Made by a program: the position numbers and the translations under genes. From positions 434,001 through 498,000 of the forward strand of contig NZ_FZOY01000003.1 in NCBI RefSeq assembly GCF_900188335.1: a DNA stretch of 64,000 nucleotides, read 5' to 3'. The notes under the pieces were generated by a model. That model saw only the letters and a list, made by a program, of their open reading frames with translations. It had not been told where the DNA came from and did no database searches. Positions within the stretch are counted from its first letter, which is position 1. Every line of letters starts with the position of its first letter. Below, in pieces: positions 36,653-45,063 of the stretch. This DNA is from Tropicimonas sediminicola. GTDB lineage: Bacteria > Pseudomonadota > Alphaproteobacteria > Rhodobacterales > Rhodobacteraceae.

Positions 36653-36680
36653 AAGGGCAGGCAACCGCGCCTGCCCTTTG
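36653..36680 (+). terminator. Intrinsic terminator of the DUF1127 gene
   Basis: A 9-bp stem AAGGGCAGG/CCTGCCCTT with an 8-base loop ends in a short T run (TTTG). It is 67 bases after the DUF1127 stop. Confidence 0.7.
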
Positions 36681-36718
36681 TCGTTCCGGTCCCCGGCCGA
36701 TGGCCTTGTGGGCGGGAA

Positions 36719-36877
36719 GCGGAGATTTCCGCAGCTTTCGGTCGCTTTCGATGGTCGAAACGCCCGAAAGTGAGACCATTTCCCAAGCTATCCACTCCCG
36801 GATCAGGGGCACGGCCGGTTTTACCCGGACATCGCGCCGAAACGACCGGAGTTTCGGACGTTTCGACCGCCGAAACC
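36719..36877. repeat. Array of TTTCGR/YCGAAA half-sites upstream of the ParA-like gene
   Basis: This lies within the 460-base non-coding stretch 36586-37045. Cluster 1 (36735-36770) holds TTTCGG, TTTCGA, TCGAAA and CCGAAA starting at 36736, 36746, 36755 and 36764. They nest into a near-perfect 16-bp inverted repeat. Cluster 2 (36837-36877) has CCGAAA, TTTCGG, TTTCGA and CCGAAA starting at 36837, 36852, 36861 and 36870, including the perfect CCGAAAC-N7-GTTTCGG. Most half-sites are 9 to 10 bases apart, close to one helical turn. A small hairpin GCGGA-GATT-TCCGC (36719-36732) precedes the array. It could be a protein-binding centromere-like or operator array, or a structured RNA. Confidence 0.6.
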
Positions 36878-36928
36878 GGTCAAATCCCCCCAATGCCATG
36901 ACCTTCGGTTGTTCCCCCGGCCAATTCG

Positions 36929-36934
36929 TATAAA
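36929..36934 (+). promoter_or_regulatory. Possible -10 element for the ParA-like gene
   Basis: TATAAA is the best -10-like hexamer in the gap and lies 111 bases before the TTG start. No -35 at the right spacing is evident, so an activator or another sigma factor may be needed if it is real. Confidence 0.3.
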
Positions 36935-37045
36935 CGTGCCCCTGCAGCCCTCGGCGCTGCCGTGTGGCCGGTCCGATGTCGGCGCGTGCAGGAAGCAGGG
37001 AGAACTCCCGCAAACGAACGACACCCCGAACCGGAGGACGAGCAG

Positions 37046-37675
37046 TTGAAGGCAATCCTGATCGCCAACCGAAAGGGCGGATGCGGCAAGACGACCACCG
37101 CGATCACGCTCGCGACCGCGCTGGCGGACGGGGGCTGGAAGGTGGCGCTGGCCGATGCCGACCTGCAGAAATCCACCACGCGCTGGCTGAAGCGCCGGCC
37201 CAAGGACGCGACCGAGATCACCCATCTCGACTGGACCTCGTCGCGGGCTCTCGGTGAGGCGCCGAAGGGGCTCGACTGGGTCGTGATCGACGCGCCGGGC
37301 GCGCTGCGCGACGAGGGCAGCGAGCAACTGGTCGCGGAGGCCAAGGCGGTGATCTGCCCGGTGATGCCCTCGTTCTTCGACGCCGACAGCACAAAGCGCT
37401 TCCTGCGCGACCTGCAGGACATCAAGCGGGTCCGCAAGGGCAAGGTGCGGATCGAGTTGCTGGCGAACCGGGTCCGGAGCCGCGGACGCGCCAACGATCA
37501 GCTCGACCGGTTCTTCAGGAAGCTCGGGCAGGAGCCCCTGGCGCGGATCTCGGAGCGGGTGGCCTATGGAGATCTGGCCGAGGAGGGGCTGTCGATCTTC
37601 GACAAGCCGCAGGCAGCCTACCGGCCGATGCGCGCGCAATGGGATCCGGTGATCCGGTCACTCACCACAAGCTGA
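37046..37675 (+). CDS. Orphan ParA-family ATPase
   Basis: A 209-residue ParA/MinD-type P-loop ATPase. The deviant Walker A is NRKGGCGKTT with signature lysine 10 and catalytic lysine 15. LADADLQKSTTRW and WVVIDAPGA follow as switch/Walker B elements. It lacks the N-terminal DNA-binding domain of plasmid ParA proteins and has no ParB neighbour. It starts with TTG at 37046, eight bases after GGAGG, which decides the start. Similar small ParAs position plasmids, chemoreceptors or other cargo; the partner here is unknown. Confidence 0.85.
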   Translation: MKAILIANRKGGCGKTTTAITLATALADGGWKVALADADLQKSTTRWLKRRPKDATEITHLDWTSSRALGEAPKGLDWVVIDAPGALRDEGSEQLVAEAKAVICPVMPSFFDADSTKRFLRDLQDIKRVRKGKVRIELLANRVRSRGRANDQLDRFFRKLGQEPLARISERVAYGDLAEEGLSIFDKPQAAYRPMRAQWDPVIRSLTTS

Positions 37676-37721
37676 CGCGCCGCTCGAGAAAATCACCGTA
37701 ACCAATTGAAGTTAATCCTGT

Positions 37722-38756
37722 TTAGCGCCGGTTTTGCCGTTCGCGGAGCAGTCTCTCGCGCGCCAGCTCCGCCGCGCGGCGGTCGGCCTCGGTGCCGACA
37801 TGGGGGCGGTGGTCGAGCCCCGGCAGTTCGTCGCCGACCTCGCGCGCGATGTCTTCGGGCAAGGCGGCGAGGGTGCGGTGGCTGATCTCGAGGCTCTCGA
37901 CCGGGATGCATTCGGCATAGATCACCTCGTGCCGGTCCAGCACCAGCGCGAAGAAATCCCCGTAGCCGCCGGGCCGCAGGAAGATCCGTTCGTCATCGAC
38001 GAGGTAATGCGCCTTGACCAGCATTTCCGCCGTTTCCGTCAGCCGATCGTCGCCGCGCTGGTAGACGAAGATCCGCTGCTGCTGGCCGAGGATCAGGTCG
38101 CCCGCGTTGCCGAGCGTGCCGGCGGGGATCACCACCGGGGCATGCGGGCCGACGGTGCGTACGGTGCGCCGCAGGACGCTGCGCAGGGGTTGGGGGCCGT
38201 GATCGCGGGTCAGCAGCCGATCGCCGGGGCGGAGCGTTTCCACTGCGGCCTGCCGGCCGTCCGCGAGAGTGATCCGCGTGCCCTGGCCAAAGGCGACAGC
38301 GGTGATGTCGGCGAGACGCACCGGGGCGGGGGCGGTGTCGACGCCGATCAGCGTGTGGCCCTGGCCCGGTTCCACCGGATCGAGCGGCAGGGCGACCCGT
38401 TCGGTGCCGTCGCCGTCGGTCAGCTCGATCAGCAGCAGGTCGACCTTGTGGCCTTCGCGGCCGAGAAAGGTCAGCCGCGCCGCCAGCCGGAGCGCGGCGC
38501 CGGGCCGCGCGACCTCGGTGCCGGAGGCGACACGCTGGCCCTCGGTGTCGGGGGAAAGAACCCGCCCGCCGGCGCTCTGCCTGTCCGAGATGGCGAGCTG
38601 GAGGGCCTGCGCGTCGGTGTCGAGGCGGTAGACGTCGCCGGGGCAGAGCTCCTCGGTCCCCAGCAGCGGATCGCCGAGGTTGGCGCCGGCGATGACCCGG
38701 AAGGCCGCGCCGGGAAGGACGTGGCAGGCATAATCGGGATCGAGGCTCGGTGTCAT
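37722..38756 (-). CDS. Hint-domain protein
   Basis: A 344-residue protein. Residues about 148-300 match the Hint_2 domain common in Rhodobacterales (GTRITLADGRQAAVETLRPG, then EMLVKAHYLVDDE and VIYAECIPVESLEIS). The usual cysteine at the start of the domain (CFxxGT) is replaced: the sequence reads VAFGQGTRI. Self-splicing is therefore unlikely. The N-terminal ~130 residues are beta-rich and unassigned. No signal peptide is seen. It converges on the ParA-like gene. Confidence 0.8.
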   Translation of the reverse strand: MTPSLDPDYACHVLPGAAFRVIAGANLGDPLLGTEELCPGDVYRLDTDAQALQLAISDRQSAGGRVLSPDTEGQRVASGTEVARPGAALRLAARLTFLGREGHKVDLLLIELTDGDGTERVALPLDPVEPGQGHTLIGVDTAPAPVRLADITAVAFGQGTRITLADGRQAAVETLRPGDRLLTRDHGPQPLRSVLRRTVRTVGPHAPVVIPAGTLGNAGDLILGQQQRIFVYQRGDDRLTETAEMLVKAHYLVDDERIFLRPGGYGDFFALVLDRHEVIYAECIPVESLEISHRTLAALPEDIAREVGDELPGLDHRPHVGTEADRRAAELARERLLRERQNRR

Positions 38757-38942
38757 CGGCGCGCTGTCCGGAGTGAGGGGGCGTTCCCTGCGATACCGCC
38801 GGGGCAGCAGGGCGTCAATCGGACCGCCGCGGCACTCGATGCGCGCGCGGGCTTGCGGCGACGGCGGCCACAGGGCAGGTTTCGGCGAGCGGAGCCGGCG
38901 TGGCCGGCCGCATGCGCAGGACAGACTTCAAGGGAGAGCGGC

Positions 38943-39722
38943 ATGGATCTGGGGATCGCGGGGAAGAGAGCGCTGGTGACGGCATCGTCGAAGGGACTCG
39001 GGCGCGGCTGCGCCGAGGCGCTGGCGGCGGCGGGCGTGGACCTGGTGCTGAACGCACGCGGCGCCGAGGCGCTGGAGGAGACGGCGGAGGCGATCCGCGC
39101 GGCGCATGGCGTGTCGGTGACCGCCGTCGCGGCGGATGTGACGCGGACCGACGGGCGTGCCTCCGTGCTGGAGGCGGCGGGACAGGTCGACATCCTCGTG
39201 ACCAATGCCGGCGGGCCGCCGCCGGGCATGTGGTCGGATTGGGACCGCGAGGATTTCATCAAGGCGCTCGATGCAAACATGCTGGCGCCGATCGCGCTGA
39301 TGCAGTCGCAGCTGCCGGGGATGATCGAGGCCGGCTGGGGCAGGGTGGTCAACATCACCTCCGGCTCCGTCAAGGCGCCGATCCCGGTGCTGGGCCTGTC
39401 GAACTCGGCGAGGGCCGGTCTGACGGGATTCGTCGCAGGCACGGCGCGGCAGGTCGCCCAGCACGGGGTCACCATCAACAACATGCTGCCCGGCATCCAT
39501 GCCACAGATCGCGCGGTGAGCCTTGACACCGGGGTCGCGCAGCAAACTGGCATCAGCCTCGACGAGGCGAGGGAACAGCGCCAGGCGACGATCCCGGCGC
39601 GCCGCTACGGCACCGCCGAGGAGTTTGGCGCGATGTGCGCCTTCCTGTGTTCGCAGCAGGCGGGCTTTATCGTGGGGCAGAACATCCTGCTCGACGGCGG
39701 GGCGATCAACTCCACGCTGTGA
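38943..39722 (+). CDS. Divergent short-chain dehydrogenase/reductase
   Basis: A 259-residue Rossmann-fold protein with the cofactor loop TASSKGLGRG (about residues 14-23) and the NAGG motif near residue 88. The catalytic serine is in NITSGSVK. The usual YxxxK is replaced by LSNSARAGL, with serine and arginine in its place. This variant is a recognisable subgroup annotated as SDR oxidoreductases, but its chemistry must differ or be lost. GGGAGAG precedes the ATG at 38943. It is divergent from the Hint gene. Confidence 0.85.
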   Translation: MDLGIAGKRALVTASSKGLGRGCAEALAAAGVDLVLNARGAEALEETAEAIRAAHGVSVTAVAADVTRTDGRASVLEAAGQVDILVTNAGGPPPGMWSDWDREDFIKALDANMLAPIALMQSQLPGMIEAGWGRVVNITSGSVKAPIPVLGLSNSARAGLTGFVAGTARQVAQHGVTINNMLPGIHATDRAVSLDTGVAQQTGISLDEAREQRQATIPARRYGTAEEFGAMCAFLCSQQAGFIVGQNILLDGGAINSTL

Positions 39723-39795
39723 TGCCCTGAAAAGGTTAGATAACAGCGGGTTCGGGGCTGTATTTCACGCTCCGGGCCCTTGCAAGGCCCGAGCC

Positions 39796-40251
39796 ATGAA
39801 TGCGCTGAAATACGCCAACCTCTCGCTGCTCCTGCTCTATCCGGTCGCCTGGTTCGCGCCGTTGATGCGGGCCGGGCTGCTGCCGCTTTTCGGGATGAGC
39901 GAGATCTCGGTGATCTCGGGGCTGCAGGCCTTGTGGCAGAGCGACGTGGCGCTGGCGTTGCTGGTCACGCTGTTTGCGCTCTTTGCCCCGTATCTCAAGA
40001 CGATCGGGCTGGCGCTGATCCATTTCCGCATTGCGCGGCGGCGGCTGTTGCCGGCGCTGGAGGTGCTGGGGCGGCTGGCGATGGCCGACGTGTTCCTGAT
40101 CGCGCTCTACATCGTGATCGCCAAGGGCATGGGGCTCGGGCGGGTGGAGACGGCCTGGGGGCTCTATCTCTTCACCGCCTGCATTCTCGCCTCGCTGGTG
40201 ATCGGCGCGCTGACGGAGCGTCGCGCCCGCTTGCCGAAGGCCGAGCAGTAG
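39796..40251 (+). CDS. PqiA-like membrane protein
   Basis: A 151-residue protein with four hydrophobic helices (about residues 8-26, 50-70, 90-112 and 118-138), matching the paraquat-inducible protein A family. PqiA-type proteins accompany MCE lipid-transport systems in other bacteria, but no MCE gene is nearby. It ends 14 bases before radA. Confidence 0.78.
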   Translation: MNALKYANLSLLLLYPVAWFAPLMRAGLLPLFGMSEISVISGLQALWQSDVALALLVTLFALFAPYLKTIGLALIHFRIARRRLLPALEVLGRLAMADVFLIALYIVIAKGMGLGRVETAWGLYLFTACILASLVIGALTERRARLPKAEQ

Positions 40252-40265
40252 GGCATCCCTGCGCC

Positions 40266-41630
40266 ATGGCAAAATCCCCCACCTTCGTTTGCGCCGAATG
40301 CGGCGCCACCCACCCGCGCTGGTCCGGCCGCTGCGACGCCTGCGGCGCGTGGAACTCGATCCAGGAAGAGGCGCCGCTGGCCACCGGGCCGGCGAAGAAG
40401 ACGCTGGGAGGGAGCAAGGGCCGGGCGGTGGCGCTGATGGACCTGGCGACCGAGGAGGCGCCGCCGGCGCGCACCGGCTCGGGCATGGAAGAGCTCGACC
40501 GGGTGCTGGGCGGCGGGCTGGTGCCGGCCTCGGCGCTGCTGGTCGGCGGCGATCCGGGGATCGGCAAGTCGACGCTGTTGTTGCAGGCAACGGCGAAATT
40601 TGCCGAAGCCGGGCTCTCTTGTGTCTATGTCTCGGGCGAGGAGGCGAGCGCCCAGGTGCGGATGCGGGCGCAGCGGCTGGGGCTCGGGCAGGCGCCGGTG
40701 CGGCTGGCCGCCGAAACCAACCTGCGGGACATCCTGACGACGCTCGATGCAGAGCGGCCGGACCTTGCCATCATCGATTCGATCCAGACCATGTGGGCCG
40801 ACAACGTGGAGGCCGCGCCCGGCTCGGTGAGCCAGGTCCGTTCCGCCGCCCATGAGCTGGTGAGCTTTGCCAAGCGGCGGGGCACGGCGGTGATCCTGGT
40901 GGGTCATGTCACCAAGGAGGGCCAGATCGCGGGGCCACGGGTGGTGGAACACATGGTCGACACGGTGCTCTACTTCGAGGGCGAGCGGGGCCACCAGTTC
41001 CGGATCCTGCGGGCTGTGAAGAACCGCTTCGGCCCGGCGGACGAGATCGGCGTCTTCGAGATGACCGGCGGCGGGCTGCGCGAGGTGACCAACCCCTCGG
41101 CGCTGTTCCTGTCGGATCGCGAATCCCGCGCGCCGGGCGCGGTGGTGTTCGCAGGCATCGAGGGCACCCGGCCGGTGCTGGTGGAGTTCCAGGCGCTGGT
41201 CGCCCCGAGCCCGCATTCGCAGGCCCGGCGCACGGTCGTCGGTTGGGACAGCGGGCGGCTGGCGATGATCCTGGCGGTGCTGGAATCGCGCTGCGGCATC
41301 CCGTTTGCGGGGCTCGACGTCTACCTGAACGTGGCCGGCGGAATGCGGGTCAGCGAGCCGGCGGCGGACCTGGCGGTTGCGGCGGCCCTGCTTTCGGCGC
41401 GGGAAGATGTTGCTTTGCCCTCCGACATGGTCGTCTTTGGGGAAATAAGTCTCAGTGGCGCATTAAGGCCGGTCAGCCAGACAGAAAACAGGTTGAAAGA
41501 GGCGCAGAAACTTGGTTTCTCGCAAGCGGCGCTTCCGGAAAGGTCGACAGGATCGGCCCCTGAAGGCGTTTCCGTGCGGTCGGTCGCAGACCTGACCGCA
41601 TTTGTCGGTGAGATGTTCGGCGCAGGGTAA
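40266..41630 (+). CDS. radA: DNA repair protein RadA
   Basis: A 454-residue RecA-like ATPase that helps branch migration in recombination. In order are a zinc finger (C9, C12, C23, C26), the Walker A loop GGDPGIGKST, the RadA motif KNRFGP and the Lon-protease-like C-terminal domain. All elements are complete. The last ~60 codons include an AT-richer patch (about 41440-41515). It is followed by cvpA and purF, a common order in alphaproteobacteria. Confidence 0.95.
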   Translation: MAKSPTFVCAECGATHPRWSGRCDACGAWNSIQEEAPLATGPAKKTLGGSKGRAVALMDLATEEAPPARTGSGMEELDRVLGGGLVPASALLVGGDPGIGKSTLLLQATAKFAEAGLSCVYVSGEEASAQVRMRAQRLGLGQAPVRLAAETNLRDILTTLDAERPDLAIIDSIQTMWADNVEAAPGSVSQVRSAAHELVSFAKRRGTAVILVGHVTKEGQIAGPRVVEHMVDTVLYFEGERGHQFRILRAVKNRFGPADEIGVFEMTGGGLREVTNPSALFLSDRESRAPGAVVFAGIEGTRPVLVEFQALVAPSPHSQARRTVVGWDSGRLAMILAVLESRCGIPFAGLDVYLNVAGGMRVSEPAADLAVAAALLSAREDVALPSDMVVFGEISLSGALRPVSQTENRLKEAQKLGFSQAALPERSTGSAPEGVSVRSVADLTAFVGEMFGAG

Positions 41631-41673
41631 GAGGCGCCAGGATACCAAGGGTCCGGGGCAGGAAGGCAAGCGA

Positions 41674-42276
41674 ATGGAAGGCTTCACCATCGTCGACGCG
41701 GGCGTCGCGGTCATCATCGTGTTCTCGGCGATCCTCGCCTATTCGCGCGGCTTCGTGCGCGAGGCGCTGGCGATCGCCGGCTGGGTGGCCGCAGCCGTGC
41801 TGGCCTATATCTTTGCGCCGCAGGCGGAACCGCTGGTCAGCGAGATCCCCGTGGTGCGCGACTTCCTCGACAATTGCACGGCCTCGACCATCGCGGCCTT
41901 CGCCGGCGTCTTCGCGCTGGCGCTCGTGGTCTTTGCGCTGTTCACGCCGCTGTTTTCCTCGATCGTGCAGCGCTCGGCGCTCAATGCCATCGACCAGGGC
42001 CTCGGCTTCCTGTTCGGCGTGCTGCGCGGGATGCTGCTCGTGGTGATCGCGCTGGTCGTCTACGATTTCGCCGTGGGCCAGGAGGGGGTCGAGGTCGTCG
42101 ACCAGAGCCGCTCGGCGCAGGTCTTCGCCTCGATGCAGCAGCGGGTGAGCGGCGAGATCGCCGACCAGGAAACCGCGCTGGCCTGGCTGACCGACAAGTT
42201 CGAATCGCTGATCGAGAGCTCCTGCGGGCCCGAGGCCGCGGGCGTGATCGCGCCCGAAACGCCGCCCGCCAACTGA
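41674..42276 (+). CDS. cvpA: CvpA family membrane protein
   Basis: A 200-residue inner-membrane protein with four hydrophobic helices in the first ~130 residues (FTIVDAGVAVIIVFSAILAY, then RGFVREALAIAGWVAA). Residues 140-200 are a polar tail. CvpA was named for colicin V production in E. coli, where it precedes purF as here; it also affects envelope stress tolerance. GGAAGG lies before the ATG at 41674. Confidence 0.9.
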   Translation: MEGFTIVDAGVAVIIVFSAILAYSRGFVREALAIAGWVAAAVLAYIFAPQAEPLVSEIPVVRDFLDNCTASTIAAFAGVFALALVVFALFTPLFSSIVQRSALNAIDQGLGFLFGVLRGMLLVVIALVVYDFAVGQEGVEVVDQSRSAQVFASMQQRVSGEIADQETALAWLTDKFESLIESSCGPEAAGVIAPETPPAN

Positions 42277-42301
42277 AGGCAGAGCCGCGAGAGACAGGAT
42301 T

Positions 42302-42324
42302 GGGCGCCTCCGGGCGCCCTTTTT
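42302..42324 (+). terminator. Intrinsic terminator of cvpA
   Basis: A 7-bp stem GGGCGCC/GGCGCCC with a TCCG loop is followed by TTTTT, 26 bases past the cvpA stop. It separates radA-cvpA from purF. Confidence 0.88.
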
Positions 42325-42468
42325 CGTGCAGGGATGGGGCTTTGCGAGGCAGGGCGGGGCGCGGCGGTCGTTCGGGGGCGCGTCATCGTGACAAAGGGAT
42401 GACACCCGGGGTGCAACACCGTAAACAGGCCTCGCCGCTCACAGCCCGGATTCGGAGCCCTCTGCCAT

Positions 42469-43956
42469 ATGCCTGCCGCGCTTGAAACGTCCCAGCCGTT
42501 TTATGCCCACCCGTTCGACGACGACAAGCTCCGCGAGGAATGCGGCGTCTTCGGTGTCATCGGCGCCGCGGATGCGGCCAACTTTGTCGCCCTCGGCCTG
42601 CACGCGTTGCAGCACCGCGGGCAGGAGGCCGGGGGCATCGTCACCCACAACCATGGCACGGGGTTCCACTCGGCCCGGCGCTTCGGCTACGTGCGGGACA
42701 ACTTCACCTCCGCCACGCTGATGGACACGCTGCCGGGCGATCTCGGCATCGGGCATGTGCGCTATTCCACCGCCGGCTCCAAGGGCCGCACCGAGATCCG
42801 CGACGTGCAGCCGTTCTTCGGCGAGTTCTCGATGGGCGGGGCGGCGATTGCCCATAACGGCAACATCACCAACGCCGAGGCGCTGCGCCGCGAGCTGATC
42901 GAGCGCGGCTCGATCTTCCAGTCCAACAGCGACAGCGAATGCATCATCCACCTGATGGCCCGCTCGCTGCAACGCGACATCCCCGAGCGGATGAAGGACG
43001 CGCTTCGCCGGGTCGAGGGGGCGTTCTCCATCGTCGCCATGACCCGGAGCAAGCTGATCGGCGTGCGCGATCCGCTGGGTGTGCGGCCGCTGGTGCTGGG
43101 CCGGCTTGGCGGCGCCTGGGTGCTGTCGTCCGAGACCTGCGCGCTGGACATCATCGGCGCCGAATTCGTGCGCGAGATCGAGCCGGGCGAAATGGTGGTG
43201 ATCTCGGCCGATGCCGGGGTCAAGAGCCATCGCCCCTTCGAAGCCCGCGAGCCGCGCTTCTGCATCTTCGAACATGTCTATTTCTCGCGCCCCGATTCCA
43301 CGCTCGGCGGCCGGTCGGTCTACGAGACGCGCCGCCAGATCGGCGTGGAGCTGGCCCGTGAAGCGCCGGTGGAGGCCGATCTGGTCTGCCCGGTGCCCGA
43401 CAGCGGCACCCCGGCGGCGATCGGTTTCAGCCAGGAAAGCGGCATTCCCTATGCGATGGGGATCGTGCGCAACCAGTACATGGGCCGGACCTTCATCGAG
43501 CCCACCGAGCAGATCCGGAACATGGGCGTGCGGCTCAAGCTCAACGTGAACCGCGCGCTGATCGCCGGCAAGCGGGTGATCCTCGTGGACGACAGCGTGG
43601 TGCGCGGCACCACCAGCCGCAAGATCAAGGAGATGATCCTCGATGCCGGTGCGGCCGAGGTGCATTTCCGCATCGCCTCGCCGCCGACCGCCTGGCCCTG
43701 TTTCTACGGTGTCGACACGCCGCAGCGGGAAAAGCTGCTGGCGGCGACGATGTCCGAGGACGAGATGCGCGACCACCTGGCGGTTGACAGCCTGAAGTTC
43801 ATCTCGCTCGACGGTCTCTACCGCGCGGTGGGCGAGGCGAACGGGCGCGACCCGAAATGCCCGCGCTATTGCGACGCCTGCTTCTCCGGCGAGTACCCGG
43901 TGGCGCCGTCGGACATGCTGGAGCGGGGCTTCCAGCTCAAGACCGCGGCCGAGTGA
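42469..43956 (+). CDS. purF: Amidophosphoribosyltransferase
   Basis: A 495-residue enzyme for the first committed step of purine synthesis, making phosphoribosylamine from PRPP and glutamine. The glutaminase nucleophile is the cysteine in REECGVFGV (residue 25), exposed after removal of a short propeptide. The PRPP site is VILVDDSVVRGTTS. Cysteines of a likely 4Fe-4S cluster are seen, for example in PKCPRYCDACFSGEYP near the C-terminus. It is a complete Bacillus-type enzyme. Confidence 0.94.
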   Translation: MPAALETSQPFYAHPFDDDKLREECGVFGVIGAADAANFVALGLHALQHRGQEAGGIVTHNHGTGFHSARRFGYVRDNFTSATLMDTLPGDLGIGHVRYSTAGSKGRTEIRDVQPFFGEFSMGGAAIAHNGNITNAEALRRELIERGSIFQSNSDSECIIHLMARSLQRDIPERMKDALRRVEGAFSIVAMTRSKLIGVRDPLGVRPLVLGRLGGAWVLSSETCALDIIGAEFVREIEPGEMVVISADAGVKSHRPFEAREPRFCIFEHVYFSRPDSTLGGRSVYETRRQIGVELAREAPVEADLVCPVPDSGTPAAIGFSQESGIPYAMGIVRNQYMGRTFIEPTEQIRNMGVRLKLNVNRALIAGKRVILVDDSVVRGTTSRKIKEMILDAGAAEVHFRIASPPTAWPCFYGVDTPQREKLLAATMSEDEMRDHLAVDSLKFISLDGLYRAVGEANGRDPKCPRYCDACFSGEYPVAPSDMLERGFQLKTAAE

Positions 43957-44314
43957 AACGCGGCCGGGGCGGTGCCCCGGCGGAGCGGCTGGCCCATGCC
44001 TTCCCGGAACACAGCGGCGCTGGAACCGTCGGGTTCGCGCGCCCTTGAGGCTGCCGGACTCGCCAGTGCGGGTGCGTCATGCCGTGCTTCAGGGCGTCGC
44101 TCCAGCCTGTTGCTTTCCTGTGACAAATCTCTTTCAGCGTGGGTTCGGAGGGAACCTGCCGACCGGCAGGCGAGGCTTTGCCGAGTTTCGCCGGGCCGGG
44201 TTCGCCCGGGCGGGAACTGGAGCCGGGCGGCGGTGTTCATTCCCCGAAGCCCGACGCGGAGGCGGCACGCGATCGTTTCCGCGGCGACGGGCTCGAATGA
44301 AAGAGGAAAGACCC
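43957..44314 (+). other. 358-base gap after purF
   Basis: It contains a perfect CCGGGGC-GGT-GCCCCGG hairpin at 43964-43980 without a T run, possibly a weak terminator of purF. The ECF-like promoter listed at 44213 follows. No convincing gene was seen; the open frames here lack start sites with ribosome binding sequences and look like GC-rich background. Confidence 0.5.
44213..44237 (+). promoter_or_regulatory. Possible ECF-sigma (EcfG-like) promoter
   Basis: GGAAC at 44213-44217 and TGTT at 44234-44237 are 16 bases apart, close to the alphaproteobacterial general-stress consensus GGAAC-N16/17-CGTT. It is about 80 bases before the SH3-domain gene. One base of the -10 differs, and short motifs like this arise by chance. 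Confidence 0.3.
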
Positions 44315-44962
44315 ATGAAAACCCTTCTGGTATCCATGACCGCCGTTGCCCTTTCGACCGCTGCCGCCCAGGCCGCGACGTCTGCGACCGCCACGACGGA
44401 CCTCAATCTGCGCGCCGCGCCGGGGCCGGCGGCCGAGGTGATTTCGGTCATCCCCGCGCAGCAGAACGTGGCGGTGAACGGCTGTCTGGAAGAAGCCAAC
44501 TGGTGCGAGGTCGTGCTCGACGGCAAGACCGGCTGGGCCTATGGCGACTATCTCTCGGTCAATGTCGGTGACGAGATCGCCGCGCTGACCGCCGTGCCCG
44601 AAAGCGTGCCGGTTCCGGTGATCCGCGTCGAGGACACGACCGCCGAGACGGCGATCGCCACCGGCACGGTCGGGGCCATGGTCGGTGCCGTGGTCGGCGG
44701 GCCGGTCGGGGCCGCGGTGGGCGGTCTCGCGGGGGCCGGCGTCGGCGCCGCGAGCGACCCGGGCGCCCATGTCGAGACCTATGTGGTCAACCACCCGGTC
44801 GAGCCGGTCTATCTGGATGGCGAGGTCGTGGTGGGTGCCGGCCTGCCCGGTGAGGTCGCGCTGGTCGATATCCCGGACAGCGACCTGCGCTACGCCAACG
44901 TGAATGGCCTGCCGGTGCTGGTGGAGCCGTCGGACCGCCGCATCACCTACATCGTGCGCTAA
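44315..44962 (+). CDS. Periplasmic SH3-domain / DUF1236 protein
   Basis: A 215-residue exported protein. Residues 1-20 are a Sec signal peptide ending AAAQAA. Residues about 22-80 form a bacterial SH3 domain (TDLNLRAAPGPAAEVISVIP, then WCEVVLDGKTGWAYGDYL). A glycine/valine/alanine-rich stretch at about 112-145 resembles a glycine-zipper. The C-terminus (about 160-215) matches DUF1236, ending in LPVLVEPSDRRITYIVR. It probably acts at the cell envelope. AGAGGAAAG precedes the ATG at 44315. Confidence 0.83.
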   Translation: MKTLLVSMTAVALSTAAAQAATSATATTDLNLRAAPGPAAEVISVIPAQQNVAVNGCLEEANWCEVVLDGKTGWAYGDYLSVNVGDEIAALTAVPESVPVPVIRVEDTTAETAIATGTVGAMVGAVVGGPVGAAVGGLAGAGVGAASDPGAHVETYVVNHPVEPVYLDGEVVVGAGLPGEVALVDIPDSDLRYANVNGLPVLVEPSDRRITYIVR

Positions 44963-45063
44963 GCCCTGCATTCAGGCAGCACACGCCGATACGGCCATTC
45001 CATGTGCCGCTCCCGCCATCCGGGCGGGGGCGGTTCCTGCCAGTGGCGAGCCGCCGGCACGGG

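Noticed and set aside
36719-36877. Classical parS sites for a ParB protein
   Set aside because: The half-sites are TTTCGR/YCGAAA; the parS core TGTTTCACGTGAAACA does not occur, and no ParB is encoded nearby.
36700-36933. 77-codon open frame in the half-site array
   Set aside because: Its repeats (FRSFRS, RSFGRFDRR) are translations of the TTTCGR half-sites, and it has no ribosome binding site. The array is better read as DNA or RNA signal.
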